Source of the DNA: Membranipora membranacea | Lineage: Eukaryota > Bryozoa > Gymnolaemata > Cheilostomatida > Membraniporidae | Reading direction: 5' to 3' | Assembly: GCA_914767715.1 (NCBI GenBank) | Contig: OU612075.1 | Location: forward strand, 14,384,001-14,448,000 | DNA: 64,000 bases | Shown: piece after piece, positions 35,301 through 50,300 of the stretch | Layout: each line of letters begins with the position of its first letter | Position numbering within the stretch: the first letter of the stretch is position 1 | Translations under genes and position numbers: made by a program | The notes under the pieces: generated by a model | Seen by the model: only the letters and a program-made list of their open reading frames with translations | Database searches by the model: none | Told to the model about the DNA's origin: nothing

Positions 35301-38300
35301 TAGGGTGAAAATCGAGTAAAAATGGTATAACCATTGGTATAAAATCATTCATCACCATTAAAGCTGTTAAGAATCATATTTGTAATTAATTGCCTTTTTA
35401 ATTCACTTTTTTTAGCAAAACCGACACGGTGGATGCCTGGCTCTTGGTCTTGCTGCTATGGGCACCGCTCGATCAGATATATACGAACAGCTGAAGAGTA
35501 ACCTCTATCTGGATGATGCTGTGGCTGGAGAGGCTGCTGGTATAGCTATGGGTCTTGTCATGCTTGGTACTAAGAGTGCTGGAGCTATAGAAGATATGGT
35601 CACTGTAAGTGTCATATCATGATTAATAATGATAATAATACATTTATTGCTAGCATTTATGATTAGCCATTTCCAGCAAATTCGATTGTTTCTGTTATAT
35701 ATTGACGTTTGGTCACCATCAGATTGCCGTTCAACACCATAACACTGAGCATCAAAATTTTCTCATATATTATCTACCTAAAAAACTTGCAAGCATCAGT
35801 TTTGTAACTACTGCTGTAGAGAGAAAAGACGTCGAAAGTTAGTAATTTAGGAATAGTATCCATATAAATGTCGTTCTTAATTGTTCACTGTCCAATTGAT
35901 ATGAAACAATTGGTTTTTCGTTTCAGTATGCCAAAGAGTCTCAACATGAGAAGATATTGAGAGGATTAGCTGTAGGAATCGCTCTTACTATGTATGGTAG
36001 GGAGGAGGAAGCCGACCCCCTCATAGAGAGTCTACAGGTATGTCAGGAAACTAAGACTAGATATCCTCTATTGTACATGGAGGCTGTTTAGATCTCACTG
36101 CTGTTGTTATTAGTGCTCAGACAGTTCAACTTTTGAGGATTTTGAAGGGGTTACAACAAACCCAGGAACATGTTTCAAGAATTAATTAATACAAGACAAC
36201 CATTTGATTGCCATTGTAATGCAACCCATAATCAGCACTTTCAATACTAGACTACCATTGTTCTGACTGTTTCATAACTGGATAGGCTGATTTTTTGTGT
36301 GAACATCTTTGCCAATAAATGTATATAATGTATATTTTTTTGCTATGTTTATAGAGAGACAAAGACCCTATTCTGAGATGGAGCGCCATGTACACCATAG
36401 CGATGGCCTACGCCGGCACAGGAAACAACCAGGCTATCAGAAAACTACTTCATGTAGCTGTGAGTGCATCTCCCCCTCCCTGTACTCACATTGTTTCTAT
36501 GAATTATGGTTAAACATAAAACAAAGGAATATGTATGCACTAGAACTCTGCACAAATTTTCTGCAGATTACTATTGATTCATCATACAAAGTACCTTTCC
36601 CTTTTCATAAAGGGAGGCAGACAATGTTATCAATATAATCTTTGGTATTATGGTATAATTTTCAATTTATCCCGAGAAGTACTGACACATAACTGATATA
36701 CTTTAGGTCAGCGATGTCAATGATGATGTCCGGAGAACTGCTGTAACCTCATTAGGATTCATCCTCTTCCGGTAAGATTCTCATTATTATCAGTCATACC
36801 ATGATAGTAACTTAAGTGTTGGGGGTCAGAGAGGGGTTACCTGTGTCTGATGGCCGGTTATCTGGTATATTGTCAATCCGTGTGAATCATACAACCTGAC
36901 TTCAATACATACCCAGTATTTGACTTTATGATTGAGTTCAGCTTGATAAAGAGAACCAAAATCTGATTGAGATGTTCATATATATGAATTGCGAAATCTT
37001 GATGCAAAAGTGGCGGTCTGGCCTATGTACAAGACATAATGATGGGGCCGATTCCTAAGAAATGTTATTGATGGGGGCCTTTATGGGTAGTTTTGTTTAT
37101 AATCGCTACACATTATAAAAGTATAAACGCCCTCACATGGTGGGTTATTAAACTGGACTCAATTATCTCATATTTAACGAGGAAGACCCTCTTCTAAAAC
37201 ATCAAATTATGCGCTTGTTAATTTACTCAATGCCACAGCGATGTGAGCCATAATTATGTGCAATGTACATGGCATGAACCATATCAAAACTTGAGTCATG
37301 AATGCCAATTTGCATTCTCAATTTCACTTAATCACTTTGTCGTAGAGTGAAACGAAATCTGTGTGTCTGCAAATTGAGAGCTTGTGAACATGTGTAAACT
37401 TAGTAAATGGTACCTTGAGGCTAGTTCCCCAGTCAAAATATTCTAAAGGAGATGTTTAGAGTTCACTACACCCAATTATAAAGTGAGGCTCTAAGTTTTA
37501 ATTGATGGATGCATCTGCTCAACCCCTCAATTTTTAGTTTTGATTTAATGATACAAGTAGATGTGAATATCTCCCATCACATTTTGACACGCAATCGATT
37601 GCCTGTACACACGGGAATTCTTGCTGGCGCCCCCTGGATAGGTTTAAAGTATTTATGGAGGACTGGCACCCACTCTCGCCTTCTCCTGCCACACAATGTA
37701 CAATGTGAAACTTGTCGACTTTGATTTCACACCACAGCACCGCACACTTCAGGAATAATCAACTTTCAAATTAGGACCTGGTAGTTACAGTATATATTAT
37801 GAATTATTAAAAAAAATTTAGGAGCACCTTAAGATAACTTATTATTTGTAGTCACAGTCAGTTTCGCCATCATGCTGTTATTATGAAAACGAAAATAATT
37901 CAATACCAAAATGGAAAAATTGTCAGGCCCGGTCACAACCTATTAAAAAAATCATTGAATCTTTTGTAAGCTCAGAGGTAGTGTAAGGTGACGTAACATG
38001 AGATGCCTATCCTTTAGCTGTTGGGATGTTTCTGTGATTATAAAACACAGTTTTAGCGCCTCCTCTCTCCCCGCCGGCTGCCAGTGACGTAGTGACGGTT
38101 ATTACATGTCCGTTCATAGTGGTGATACAGCTCTTAATGGACGGTGTCTGCTTCTTCCTAGACTTCCAGATCTTACAAGTCAGCATATCCCTGCCAATCA
38201 TAACACAGGGCAGCGTGACTATGTGTTATTAATAATTAACAGCTTACTCAAGTTTAACCCCCTTTAATATCCGAAAGTGAACCTCCAGTGAATCAGAACA

Positions 38301-41300
38301 ATGTCATAATGCAGATATTGAACTCCAGTAAAAGATTATGGAATAAGTGTGAGATTTTGAATTACTGACAATGTGACAAGTGAGGTAAAGTTTCTGTAAA
38401 ATTGTTTTTCAGTGAGCACACCATTAAAAATTGCAAATCTCACAAGCTGGGCCTTGTTGCTCAATGCTCAGTTATGCTCCTGTATATAAGGTTAGGCAGC
38501 AGGCGGTATGGTAATTACCCTGATGTAGTAATTGACAGGCGAATTGTTATACATTATGATGATGACTTACTTGAAAGCTCTCTGGAAATATTTGTTGATG
38601 ATAGTATAGATTATCGGATTAGCTATACTAGCAGAATAACCTAGCCAGAGCACGAAATCCATCACAGGCGCTGAAAGCTGACATTCTACTCTACATATTG
38701 CTGTCAATATATTGATGATGAAAAATGGGCTCCAGCTTACAACAAACGCCAAAAATACTATACCCAGTACCTGAAAATACAAATACATAATAGTTTGAAT
38801 TATTCGTAACTTATCCTAAACTATCATCCCCGCCCTGCTCAAAACACCAATTTTTACATAGTTTTTCTTCAGATACAAACGAATACAGAACTTTGTTTGC
38901 ATGCCTGAGTAAACCTACTCCTAGGTATAACATAACGCAAAAAGGTTCAGTAAATAAGGTCTTCTATGTTTAGAATGACATAAAAATGCAAGGGCGATAA
39001 GAAATATAAACAAGCTTTTCTATGGTGAGAATCCAGTATTGAACGCAGTGACTTTTGACATGACAAGAAAACATCTAGAGTCTACAATAGTCTGGAAAGA
39101 CGTTTTGAAGTAGTCTGTTGAAGTGCCACTACAAGGTGCACAATATTCTCCATTACGGAGATAGATTTGACTTTAGATTATCTACGGCATGCGATAATAA
39201 ATAGCCAAAGAAATTAAAACACAGGCAGCGCCACTGCCCAATACAAGATTGCGTCACTGAATTTTTCTGCGAACACAAAATTTATGTAACCCAATTGCAC
39301 AGGATGAGTTTACAGATTTTTGGCCTTTTTACACCCACATGAACGCTGTTTGGACCAAATGTCATTAATAACCTACAGTTTGTGTTGCTAATTGATGTGG
39401 AATTCTCCTGTAATTGGGCTTATTGGCCGCATACCAACATCTAATACATAACCCCCAGTCTGACCAATTGACTTGATGACCAGTTCCAAAGGGTATTCAG
39501 AATTGGTTAATGTAAGCTTTCACTCGCATGCATGATTATATCTTAATTAGCCTCTCACCTGCGTAGCTTTCTTCTCTCGATCCATGAGGCCATTAAATGA
39601 TCGGCTACTTTTCCATTTTGCCATGAGAGTGGCGAGGCTACCCCTGGATACTGGTTTAGGTTTTCTTGGTACTGTTCCTTCACTGCTAGATGTCTGACGG
39701 CTATAGTGAGTCAGAGTATCAGATTTATCTAGTAGTGTAGTATTAGAGTTTGGCTCTTCAGTCTCTGGTATAGGCAGCTTTGTATTCACAGTGTCTCTAG
39801 ACTGAGGTTTATAACACTCAGCGCTGCCTAGCCTCTGGTTTATACACTTCCGTCTCGCTTCTAACGTGTTGTGGTTGTTGTTGTTCTCACAGTTATCATA
39901 TTGAGCTAACAGTTTATCCCATTGGCCGGATGGAGTGAGGGACATAGTGGATTCCCGACTGGGCAGATGTCCGTTATAGGAGTGAGATTTATCAGTTTTC
40001 ACAGTCGCGTTGTTCAATGCGTTCATGGTATCCTCTCTCTCCATCGTGTAATGATTACTGGACATAGTACTTCGCCGTTTTACGCCGTGCTTTCTAAGTC
40101 GCTGCGATGGTCTCACATTGTTCTGTAGGTTTAGTTTACGTGTCGTTAGGAAGTAGGACACTGTCATGACGATTAGAGGTATATAGAATGCACAGAGACT
40201 GCCATAAACCTAAAAAATGCATCAGCAAAATCAATGAAGTTTCACCATGTGTATCTGAGTGCCCAGTGAAAATGTGTGCATTACAATTCTCAACAATCAT
40301 TCAAGTACAATTTCATAATGAAGCATACACCAACATTTTGCTCACCTTTCCTATTGTTTGATTGGAATATATCTGATGCAAGATGTGTGCTCATATCCGG
40401 GCTAGGGTTTTCCCCTGAAGGGACCGTTTTACATCTGGCCACAATTTTGCAACAATAACACTATTGATGTCATGAGTTGACCTTCACCGTACCTGAAAAG
40501 CCAGGTTGTTCATCCCACATGTGTTGTGTATATAGATAGAATTTTTGTCTAGAGCCGCATGAATGAAAACTGGACACGCAATGAGAATCGCCATCAGCCA
40601 CACCAGTATTATCTTTATTGCTGTGGCTTTTTTGGTCCTAAATAAAAAACAACATATTATGTCAGACCGTAATGGAGTTTCCAATGCTGATTGAGAATGG
40701 CAAATGGCAATGGCAATAAGCAATGGCAATAAGCAATGGCAATAAGCAATGGCAATAAGCAATGGCAATAAGCAATGGCAATAAGCAATGGCAATAGCCA
40801 ATGGCAATAGGTTGTTTAAGACTGTTCAAGATGGCTGTTGCAGTCGGGAGCAGCAAATTTCAGCAGCAAATATTTTGTGACATGATTGAGATTGGTGAGG
40901 TTATTTGGGCAAAAACTTTAATAGCACCTATCCTGTTCATGTGGAAAGTTACCTGAAACGTGTGAAATGAAGTGGGTATGCTATACTGAAATATCTGTCT
41001 AGAGAAATCGCACACATGTGTAAAATACTGGAGGTACATAGACATACGTCCAGGAATATGTATAGGCTACATGTGAAGTCTCCCAGCGGCCAACCTCCTG
41101 AAACGAAATCAAACACAAATGTTTAACCATTAACATGTGATTACCATCAATAATCATTAAAAACGCTCTCATGGTCATCATCAACCATCTATTTCTTGAT
41201 CCCTAGTATATACAGCTTAAACTTGCAAACAAACATATTTTAGCAAATTGAAATGACTAGCACTGCAAGTTGGTGCATCTGTTACTTAATTACAAAGTGA

Positions 41301-44300
41301 TCTTACGTATCTAATGATCCATTCACAGGTGGGGTCAATAGGGCTTACTTTACTTAAACACCAAGTATGGCAGGTACATAGCTTAGATTGACGGATATCT
41401 TAGGGGGACATTACCCCCCTGCTAAACCATGTCATCCATTTGTGATGAAGTCTCAAGTACTGTGTTTTCTCCATAGTTGCTCTATGACACTTTTTGCGCA
41501 AGAAGCAAACTTTATTTCTTTTATGAAGAAATTGGAAACTGGCAATGAGAAAGTCATGCATAGATCAACATGTTTTCCACAACAGTAAATTCATATGCAT
41601 GCTTTGTCCCCCCCCCCCCCAGGTGCTGTGTTATAGGATGGTTTTAGAGGAGGTATTTTCTCACCACCCTATAGTTAAAAGTAGTTGACACGTTAAGAGT
41701 TGACTCTACCTGTAACTAGCTGAGTTAGAGCGGGAGGCATGACGAGTATACATACGAGTAGATCAGCTGTGGCTAGTGATGACAGTATAGTATTAGTGTT
41801 ACTTTTCAGCTTCTTAACCAGACATATAGCAATAATAACCATGAGATTTCCTGTGAGTCCCGCCAGAGACATTCCAGCCAATAATAGTGTCAAATACCTT
41901 TGGAACAAATAGAAGAGCCGTGAACCATAAGTGGAGTACCATCATCGACCAGTGATCAAAATAATAATAATAATAATATTAATCTCTAAAGTATGTCTAC
42001 CAGCAGCTTGAGTATTTAATCTGACACTTTGTTCTACAGGTTATTTGATGTCTTTGAAAAATACTCTCTCTGTAGTTCATGGTGGGTAGCTGGATGTAAT
42101 ACAACACAAATCATGATATTCCTGCACGTGCAATGTTTTCACAGATAATTGAAAAGGGGCTATGTCCTTTTCTTGGAAATGAGTACCTTAAAGCTGTAAG
42201 CTAATATCAGGTCCAGCAAGTGCATCACACACAACTCATCTATTTTAGATTTATAAATTGATTGCTCACAGGAAGCTTTCCATCATGATGAGGAAAGCAG
42301 TCCTGTAGCAAACACTACAATACTTGTAGTGAATGCGCTGTGGAAAGCAGTCCTGTAGCAAACACTACAATACTTGTAGTGAATGCGCTGTGCTGCTTCT
42401 CAATTGGAACCTGATATTTTGGCTTTCTGATTTACGATATCTTAATATACAGTCTTATCTATCCGACAAGTGTTACAAGGCAAATATATTATGACATCCT
42501 TCAGGGGGAAATGAAATAACGCAAACCCTAAGTTAACAACCTCAAACCCTGGTATATTGTTAAATCTATTTTATTATTCATATTGTTCTCTGTCATCGCT
42601 GCTGATGACCGCCCCTGCAATGAGATGCGGCATATAATGAGATATATGACTTTAACATATATTGGGAATATTCCTACGCAGGGCGTAATGTGTCAAACAT
42701 GACAGACATGACACACATGTAAGGTTTCAGTCTCACACCAGTAGAGGGTAGGGGGTATTACCTCTTCCATTCTGGTGACAGCTCGGAATGTTCTGTTCCA
42801 TTAACGCCTGCGACTCTGCTGCTGTTATAATCCCATATAGAAATATAAGATAATCCAGGTAGAGGTGTTATAGTAAACCCGGCGGCAGCGCCTGCTGGTG
42901 TGTGGGAGGTTTGAAAGGTGCTTATATCATGAGCCATAGACACCAAAGTACCGCTACCTCCTGCTTCATGTTGCGTTAACACCATTCACATAAGATGTGT
43001 TGTCCCTCTTTTACAAACTCGCTCACTAATAAAATATTCTCTCCGATGGATGTCAGTATTCAGCGTGACAGCAGGATTGAGAATAGTACATAGGATTGGT
43101 TGTGCGGATGACACCACTATTGTATTACGCTGTCGTCGTTCACTCAGCACTATGAGAGGGTCTGGAATTGCTGATACTTCTAAGAATCTCTATTAAATCC
43201 AAAGGGAGCTTTGCGCTAGCCCACTTCTATATAACAACTCCAATTAAATTATTCTATAATAAGATACTTATTTTGATTTAATATATTAGGAGGGTGTATC
43301 CCAAATGGCAGCCGATCTGCAAAAAAGATGTTGTAATTAGGAGCACACTTCAATTATAAAAACGTATGCAGTCCACCACACTAATAAAATTACACCTAAC
43401 AGCTTACTCTTCAAAAGGCTAACAAATAGAGTGCTTGTTGGTCTAGAAGGAGTGTCAACAAGGTTTGGGGTCAGTGCACATTAAATTACGTACTTTCTGC
43501 CTGGTACAACATGCACCTTTGTAAATATTATGTCATGTCTATTGGTGAAGATAGAAGCAAGGAGTCCTAGATAGAAGCACGCTATCCAAAAGTTATCATA
43601 TGATTGATCAATCATCAGGCTAATCATTAGTTCTCTGCTGTGAGGAAAGAAGAGGGATGTTCAGGTCTCACCACCCACCACTCCACCTCTTTTATAAAAA
43701 AGGTTCTAAGGCTGTTCTTAGTGGGGGTTAAATCCCGTCGATTCGCTGCAATAATATATTTGTTTCTCTTTTGTTAACATTCCCACATATGTTGAGACAA
43801 AAACTTTCTATTCCAATTTGCACATTGAAGCTGCTTTTTAAAAAGAAAAGTAACACCTAATAATCCAATACCTGATGATCCTATCAAAATCTATAGTCCA
43901 CAAAACGCAAAGTGATGTAGATCTAAGTCTCCATAATGACCCAAGTGAACTCACCTTTGCTTTCCAAAGTGGTTATTCTTGACAATTTCTGCAGTCGTAT
44001 ATGATCTGGTCTATCTGACAAGTGATAACACAGTAGATCTTACTACGATTCCTCCGCTGTGATTGACAGCTATGATAGTATCGAGTATCACTCTCACACC
44101 TCAGATAAACTTCGGCACCACCACCGCTGTCTTACACTCGGGTTATATTTATTTTTCCTGTCAGCGCTGATATATCGTAAATTATAAATTGCTGGTGATG
44201 ATGTTTGCATACAACTGCTCATTACCTTAGCCTGCTACCCATCTTTTTTATCTACAGTAGTATCCCAATAAACTGCTTGCCTAAACTAAGTTGTCTTAAT

Positions 44301-47300
44301 CATTAAACTACCTCATCGTGTACTGATTTATATCACCTGGTTCAACACCTCAGACAGCTACTGTAAACACTGTACTGGTTTGCTCTCAACAAGGTTTTAT
44401 ATAAGCTGCTGGGTTATGGCCTCAATTGGCAGCAAAAGATTCCAGATTATAAAGTTTATATTATACCGCTGAACTGGGAATATTCAACAAATCATTACAT
44501 AGCTTAAACACTTAAATTAAAAAGTGTATGTATTAAATATTGCACTGGGTTCATTTACCATAATAATTTTCATTTAACTGGCTCTAGGTATCTAGCTTTC
44601 CAGATCTATATTATATATATTTATCAATTCATCAGTACTAAAATATATTATATGTCCACAACTCATTTCACAGATCATTCAGCGATGTACAATACAGATC
44701 AACGTCATGCCTGCGTGTAGGTACAATTTAGTCGATGAGTTGAAAGTGTTTGACAGTGAATAATTATCAGCTCATATTGTCAGTTGCCAGAGGTTATTTA
44801 CTCTTATGTATTATCAGTTATATTTGTTAATCGCCTGGTCATTACATCACTTCCTCTTCCGTCTGTCCTTGATCTTTGACAGGCAAGTCTCTGATTGTAG
44901 TAAACTCACTCATAAGTAGTTTGAGCGGGCCGGCATAGGCCTTTAGTTTGGGGAATAATATTAATTGTGTAATATATCCATGAATAATAAACATTAATAT
45001 CACATATGAACTAATAAGTTGCAGGAAGCCTGAGGGACCGTCTGCACTCGGCGCTGCTACGCTCATTCATAAAAAGAAAGTGGTGTTAAATACACACTGA
45101 TATTTCTCACATTATATATTGCTCATATATTTTCATCTTTTGTCTGGGAGTGAGCGTATTCGAGTTGGTCAAGTCTCTTTTTTGTTGAGCGAGTTTATTG
45201 CCCGAATAATCTCATTCTTAGGCCTCGATATACCCAGTGACACTAGCGATTTAAGCGTCTCGAGAGTGACTGACATGTTCCCTGTACTCCACGAATCGGA
45301 TACTCCTAACTCAGCTTTTGATACTCTGTAAAATCTGCGGCTTAATAGAAATCAATTGATTAACTTGACTTGGGAATAGTTGCCCTTGAATCTGAACTCT
45401 AAGAAAATCAATTAGAAATTTAATAATGTTTGCCGTTGTTTTCTATACTACAAAAAATGCAATTTCTGTTATAACAAAATTAAGTTGTAGTTGATTGTTA
45501 TAGAGTGCAGGCCCTAAACTGATCGCATTGCCCCCTCGCTCAGCGCATGCTGATAATTACAATTGTAACCGCATTTACTGCTTCTTAAAAAGCTACAAAA
45601 ACATAAACACCCAGTGTAGTGTACGGCTTCATATCAAATGGTAACAGCTGTAGCATGGGCGGTCAGTTCGTCATATTATTTATGATATTGTGGTGATTGG
45701 CGCCCAAATACTGCAGTGCGTAAAATAACAGTTTATCAGGCACGTGCTCGCTCTGTCTACTGCCTACGTGTAGGGAACATGAGCATGGCCTAGAGTGCTT
45801 CACACTGCAGCTCACACAAGCTGCTTCATCTATCCGCTGCTGATGGGTGCTCTTTGAAGTAATACATATCAAAGATACGAGTATGTGAATAGAGCAGCAG
45901 ACCACTATACCTTTGATTCTTCGTAGGGTCTTTGACATTTGAGAGAGCAGTCTTACCATTTATGCTGACATGACCTAATGTCAAAACCGTATATATTATA
46001 CATGTTTATGGGTGATACGTATCTTACATGTTGTGCTATTTTTACATTATAGAACCCCAGAGCAGTGTCCCAGTGTAGTATCCCTTCTATCTGAGAGTTA
46101 TAACAGCCATGTTAGATACGGAGCGGCTATGGCTCTGGGCATAGCATGTGCCGGCACAGGACTCAAGGTAACGCATATAAGCTACTATGATATTTACTGT
46201 TGCTCTTTTCTGTCTTAGCCTGAAACTTTGTCCATTTATCCCGATAGTGGTCTAGCAAATGCATTCTAGGTGCCTTAGGTAGGCTCCTCTGAGTGATATG
46301 AACTCAGTAACCCCAAATTTGGCTTCTACTCTCGAGACAATTCCCAAATTAAGCAAATTTGTTCAAAAGTCTGCAATGCCGGCAGGTAGAGGAAGAAACT
46401 CTTCAAAAATATAAAACTCATATGATTTGGTGACTATATTTACAGGAAGCCATGGTACTGCTGGAGCCTCTGATTAATGATCCAGTGAATTATGTGAGAC
46501 AAGCAGCTCTGATATCCTCAGCGCTTATACTTATACAGCAGACTGAGCATACATCCTCCAAGGTAAGTGTCACCTCCCCCCATCTTCAGCTTCCAGAGTC
46601 TTGTGAATTTTGAGTTGGATTTGTATTCTACATTGTTTTCAATTGCGCTGAGAATAGTAATTTTGCCAACAAGAGTCTAAAAGATGATTTGCATCCAGCC
46701 CTTATATGTGTAACATTACTGTCAGCTTTCAATCAGTTATTAGCTGTTGTCATGTGGGTTAGAATGGGCTGAATCAGGAATAAGAGGAGATTCGAGGCTG
46801 ATAGTGCCATATTATTATAATGCCTTGAGGAATACGTGATATTTTATATTGATGCACCTATTCCCTGTCTGCAGTCCATATCTGCAGGCTCAGCTACCTC
46901 TGTATGATCAATAAGACTTCCATAGTACAAAATGTAATGGTCAACCAAGCTGAAGTCCTCATCTATCTATGTGGCTTACTATTTGTGTTTATTTGCAAGT
47001 TACACCATTGCTAAAATATTTAGCCCATTGCCAATATCTATTCAGAATACTAATTATTCTTAATACAAAGTTCTCATGCTGCACCTATTTTCATCAGATT
47101 ATTTTTTTTTAAATTGAGGATTATGGAAATCATCAAAATGATGAAGATGCAAATATAGTTTTTTTTAAATGTACGTATTTAAATGTTAAATTGAATCTAA
47201 ATATTTCCTTATTTAGGTGAAGTCCACAAGAGAAACGTATTCCAAAGTGATCAGTGATAAACATGAGGATGTGATGGCTAAGTTTGGAGCTATCTTAGCC

Positions 47301-50300
47301 CAGGGTGTTATCGATGCAGGTAAGGATGGTAATAAAAATAGTTAATCATTCTGAGAATGGTCACCTTTAGGTGTCACTTCCCCATGAGAGCACCTATAAG
47401 TACTAAACAAAATGTTGAAATATAGAGAAACTTTTACAGATACTTCCAGATCTATGATGACATGGTCAAATATGGAAAAAGTTTGTATGAAGGAAGTTTA
47501 CACTTTGCTGGCTGCAGTTTTTGTTTTGATCATGATGACAAATTTCGCCACTTGCGGTTGTAACAATGCACTCATTAACACATGATACATACTGGAATTT
47601 CCGATGCTAACTCAGTTAGTGATTGTGTTTTCTTCCACTAGTCATAACAAGGAAACTATCACAGAGAAAGGATATCCATTTATAGATTAGACATGCTAGA
47701 CATCAAATTTTCACTCATGACCACTAATCACTGTTTGTCAACCTGTAATGTAGTACATTATTTATCATAGGAGGACGTAACATGACTGTAGCCCTACAGT
47801 CACGTACTGGACATATGAACATGGAGGCTGTGGTAGGATTACTCGTATTCCAGCAGTTCTGGTACTGGTTCCCTCTCAGTCACTTCCTGTCACTCGCCTT
47901 CACGCCCACCGCTATCATTGGTCTCAACTCTGACCTTAAGGTATGATATGGAGATGAGTTGTGTTCATTTACTCACCATAATTTTTGTATATTTATGGAT
48001 GTATTTTATAGAAATACTTGTTAGGCAGATAGGAGTTGTCCATCCTCAATTAAAGAAAAGATAATCAATATGCTCACTTGGTAAAATAATTTTTCGGCAA
48101 AAATAGAAATTGTTGTTTATGGTCGTAAAATGTGTCGGTTGTATGCCATCCTTCTATGTAATTTGTTGCCTAATCTTATGTTTATTATATAACGTTCTTA
48201 TTTTATGTAGTATATTTGTATATTTCCACATTTAGATGCCAGAGTTGGAGGTGACGAGTAACGCCCGACCTTCACTGTTTGGATACCCGTCTAAGCTTGA
48301 GGAGAAGAAGGACAAGACTAGAGAGAAAGTAGAGACAGCTGTGCTCAGTATTACTGCTAAACAGAAGAAGAAAAAGGGAGATAAATCCGGGCCTGATACG
48401 ACGAGCAGCTCCACAGCTGTAGATAGTAACAAATCAGAGAAGATGGATACCACCTCATCATCTACTGATAAGGTATTATTATTTACTCTTATTATTTTAT
48501 GTGTTATTCATAAACATATAAATATGTAAATAAGTATTTATATGTCATGGTGCTATTATATATTTTATGTGTTATCAGTTGGTTGCATCTATTTTTTACT
48601 GATTGTTTCCAAGTAAAGTACTATATAAGATGATGTAAATTTCTAGGAAAGAGTTTTTATACTATTTGTTGTTGAACTAATAGCTAAGCTACGTAAATTT
48701 GCAGTCTGAGTTACTTCTGGTTGTTTTATGGGTGGAATATTACTTTTGATCATAACAACTATTGTGAATGGCAGAAGTTTATTCACAGAGCAATCATCCA
48801 TGCCATAAATGAGTAAAAGTTATGTGTACCAAAGAATATTTTGCACCCTTGAGGGTTAACTAATGAATATTTTATAATCTTATGTGAATATTTAGGATGA
48901 AAAGAAAATGGACACCGCAGAGAAGAAAGATGGCGAGAAAGAGAAGGCAGAGAAGAAACCAGAGAAAGTGAAGGAGCCTTCATCTGAAGTACTCAGTAAC
49001 CCATCCAGAGTCATGAAACAACAACTCAGGGTGCGTTCATAATAATAATAATTAAATTAATCAATAAAAGATAAACAAAGAAAAATAGATAAATTGTACC
49101 AGTTTATTCGGATTCGCTTTGTGAAATTTAGCTAGAGAACAAAGTTCTATTTAAAAGGTACATATTGAGATCCCACTAAAATCAAGGCTAACCAAGATAG
49201 TAAAATAGGTAATAATTATTGTCTAGCTTTCCAATAATTGTGTGAATGCCTCTTAATTTTTTGCGATGACCGAAATACAAGCAGGTGCAGTGTTCAAACA
49301 GTGGGACCAAGCTCATATTTTATTGATACCAAATTATATAACTTATTATCGCTGTTACGATATGATCTGCTCTCATAAATGGGCTTGAGATTGATCATGA
49401 CAAATTTTGAGGAGGGAGACAGTTTACATTACCTGTCTGTATGAAAGTCGATAAACTCAGCCTCATCGGATCACACAGCTTTTGAAGTTACAATTTTTTC
49501 CAAGAAGGCCCTCCAGAGTAAACAGGTCATGTCGTTTTATATGAGGGTTTATTTTCTTAAGAATTTTCTTGGTGCATTACTTTGCATGTTCAAAAACATT
49601 ACTACGAGTCAGAAATTTCACCGATCCCAGCAAGCAGTTCACCATATAAGTCAGGTTTTATACCAGGCCATTGTGTACGGGCTACTTGACCTTCCAAAAC
49701 ATGCCAGTGAGTGTAGATCCATATTTGTGAAGAAATTGTAATGGCATTTCTTTGGCACCTTTTTTTGACAATCTGCTGTTTTGGTTAGCAACAAGCATGT
49801 AGGTTGTGAAACAAGTAAATATATGACATCCTCATCGCTTTTTATTAAGTCAAACAATTGAAGCTGTCAGTCATCCTCTCAATACATCTAATTTGTTGAC
49901 AGTCTGTAATTTTGTTATGACATCTGCTTGCAGGTTCTCAGTCTGCCAGAGGGCTGCAGGTACTCTACAATAAAACCAGTCAATACAGGAGGAATACTTC
50001 TACTCAAGGACAACAAGCCAGGAACTGAAGAAAAACTAGTTGAAGTTGTTCAAGGTTTGTAATTGTCTGCAGATTTTCCTACTACCAAATTATCCTAGAA
50101 ATTTGTGTTCAATCAAATTACAGGTTATCAATGCTTTTGTTCTTATTCCCTGCGCACATGAACTTGCGTTATAGAAACTAAAAGTACAAAAACTTTTGAA
50201 TATAACATGTGGGTTGTGAGTTAGCGTCCCTACGGCACGTTATGAATGGTTGTTTATCTGTGGGTGTTTGGGAGGTTCTATTCCTGAGTCAGGCGTTCAC

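Noticed and set aside
38567-38788. Receptor ending at the TAA after QRAFK
   Set aside because: The stop overlaps a consensus donor, and an exon at 38190-38007 continues in phase with a family-like tail.
40484-40856. Protein with repeating [10 protein letters not shown]
   Set aside because: It is the 13-bp minisatellite read in frame and running into a real receptor exon.
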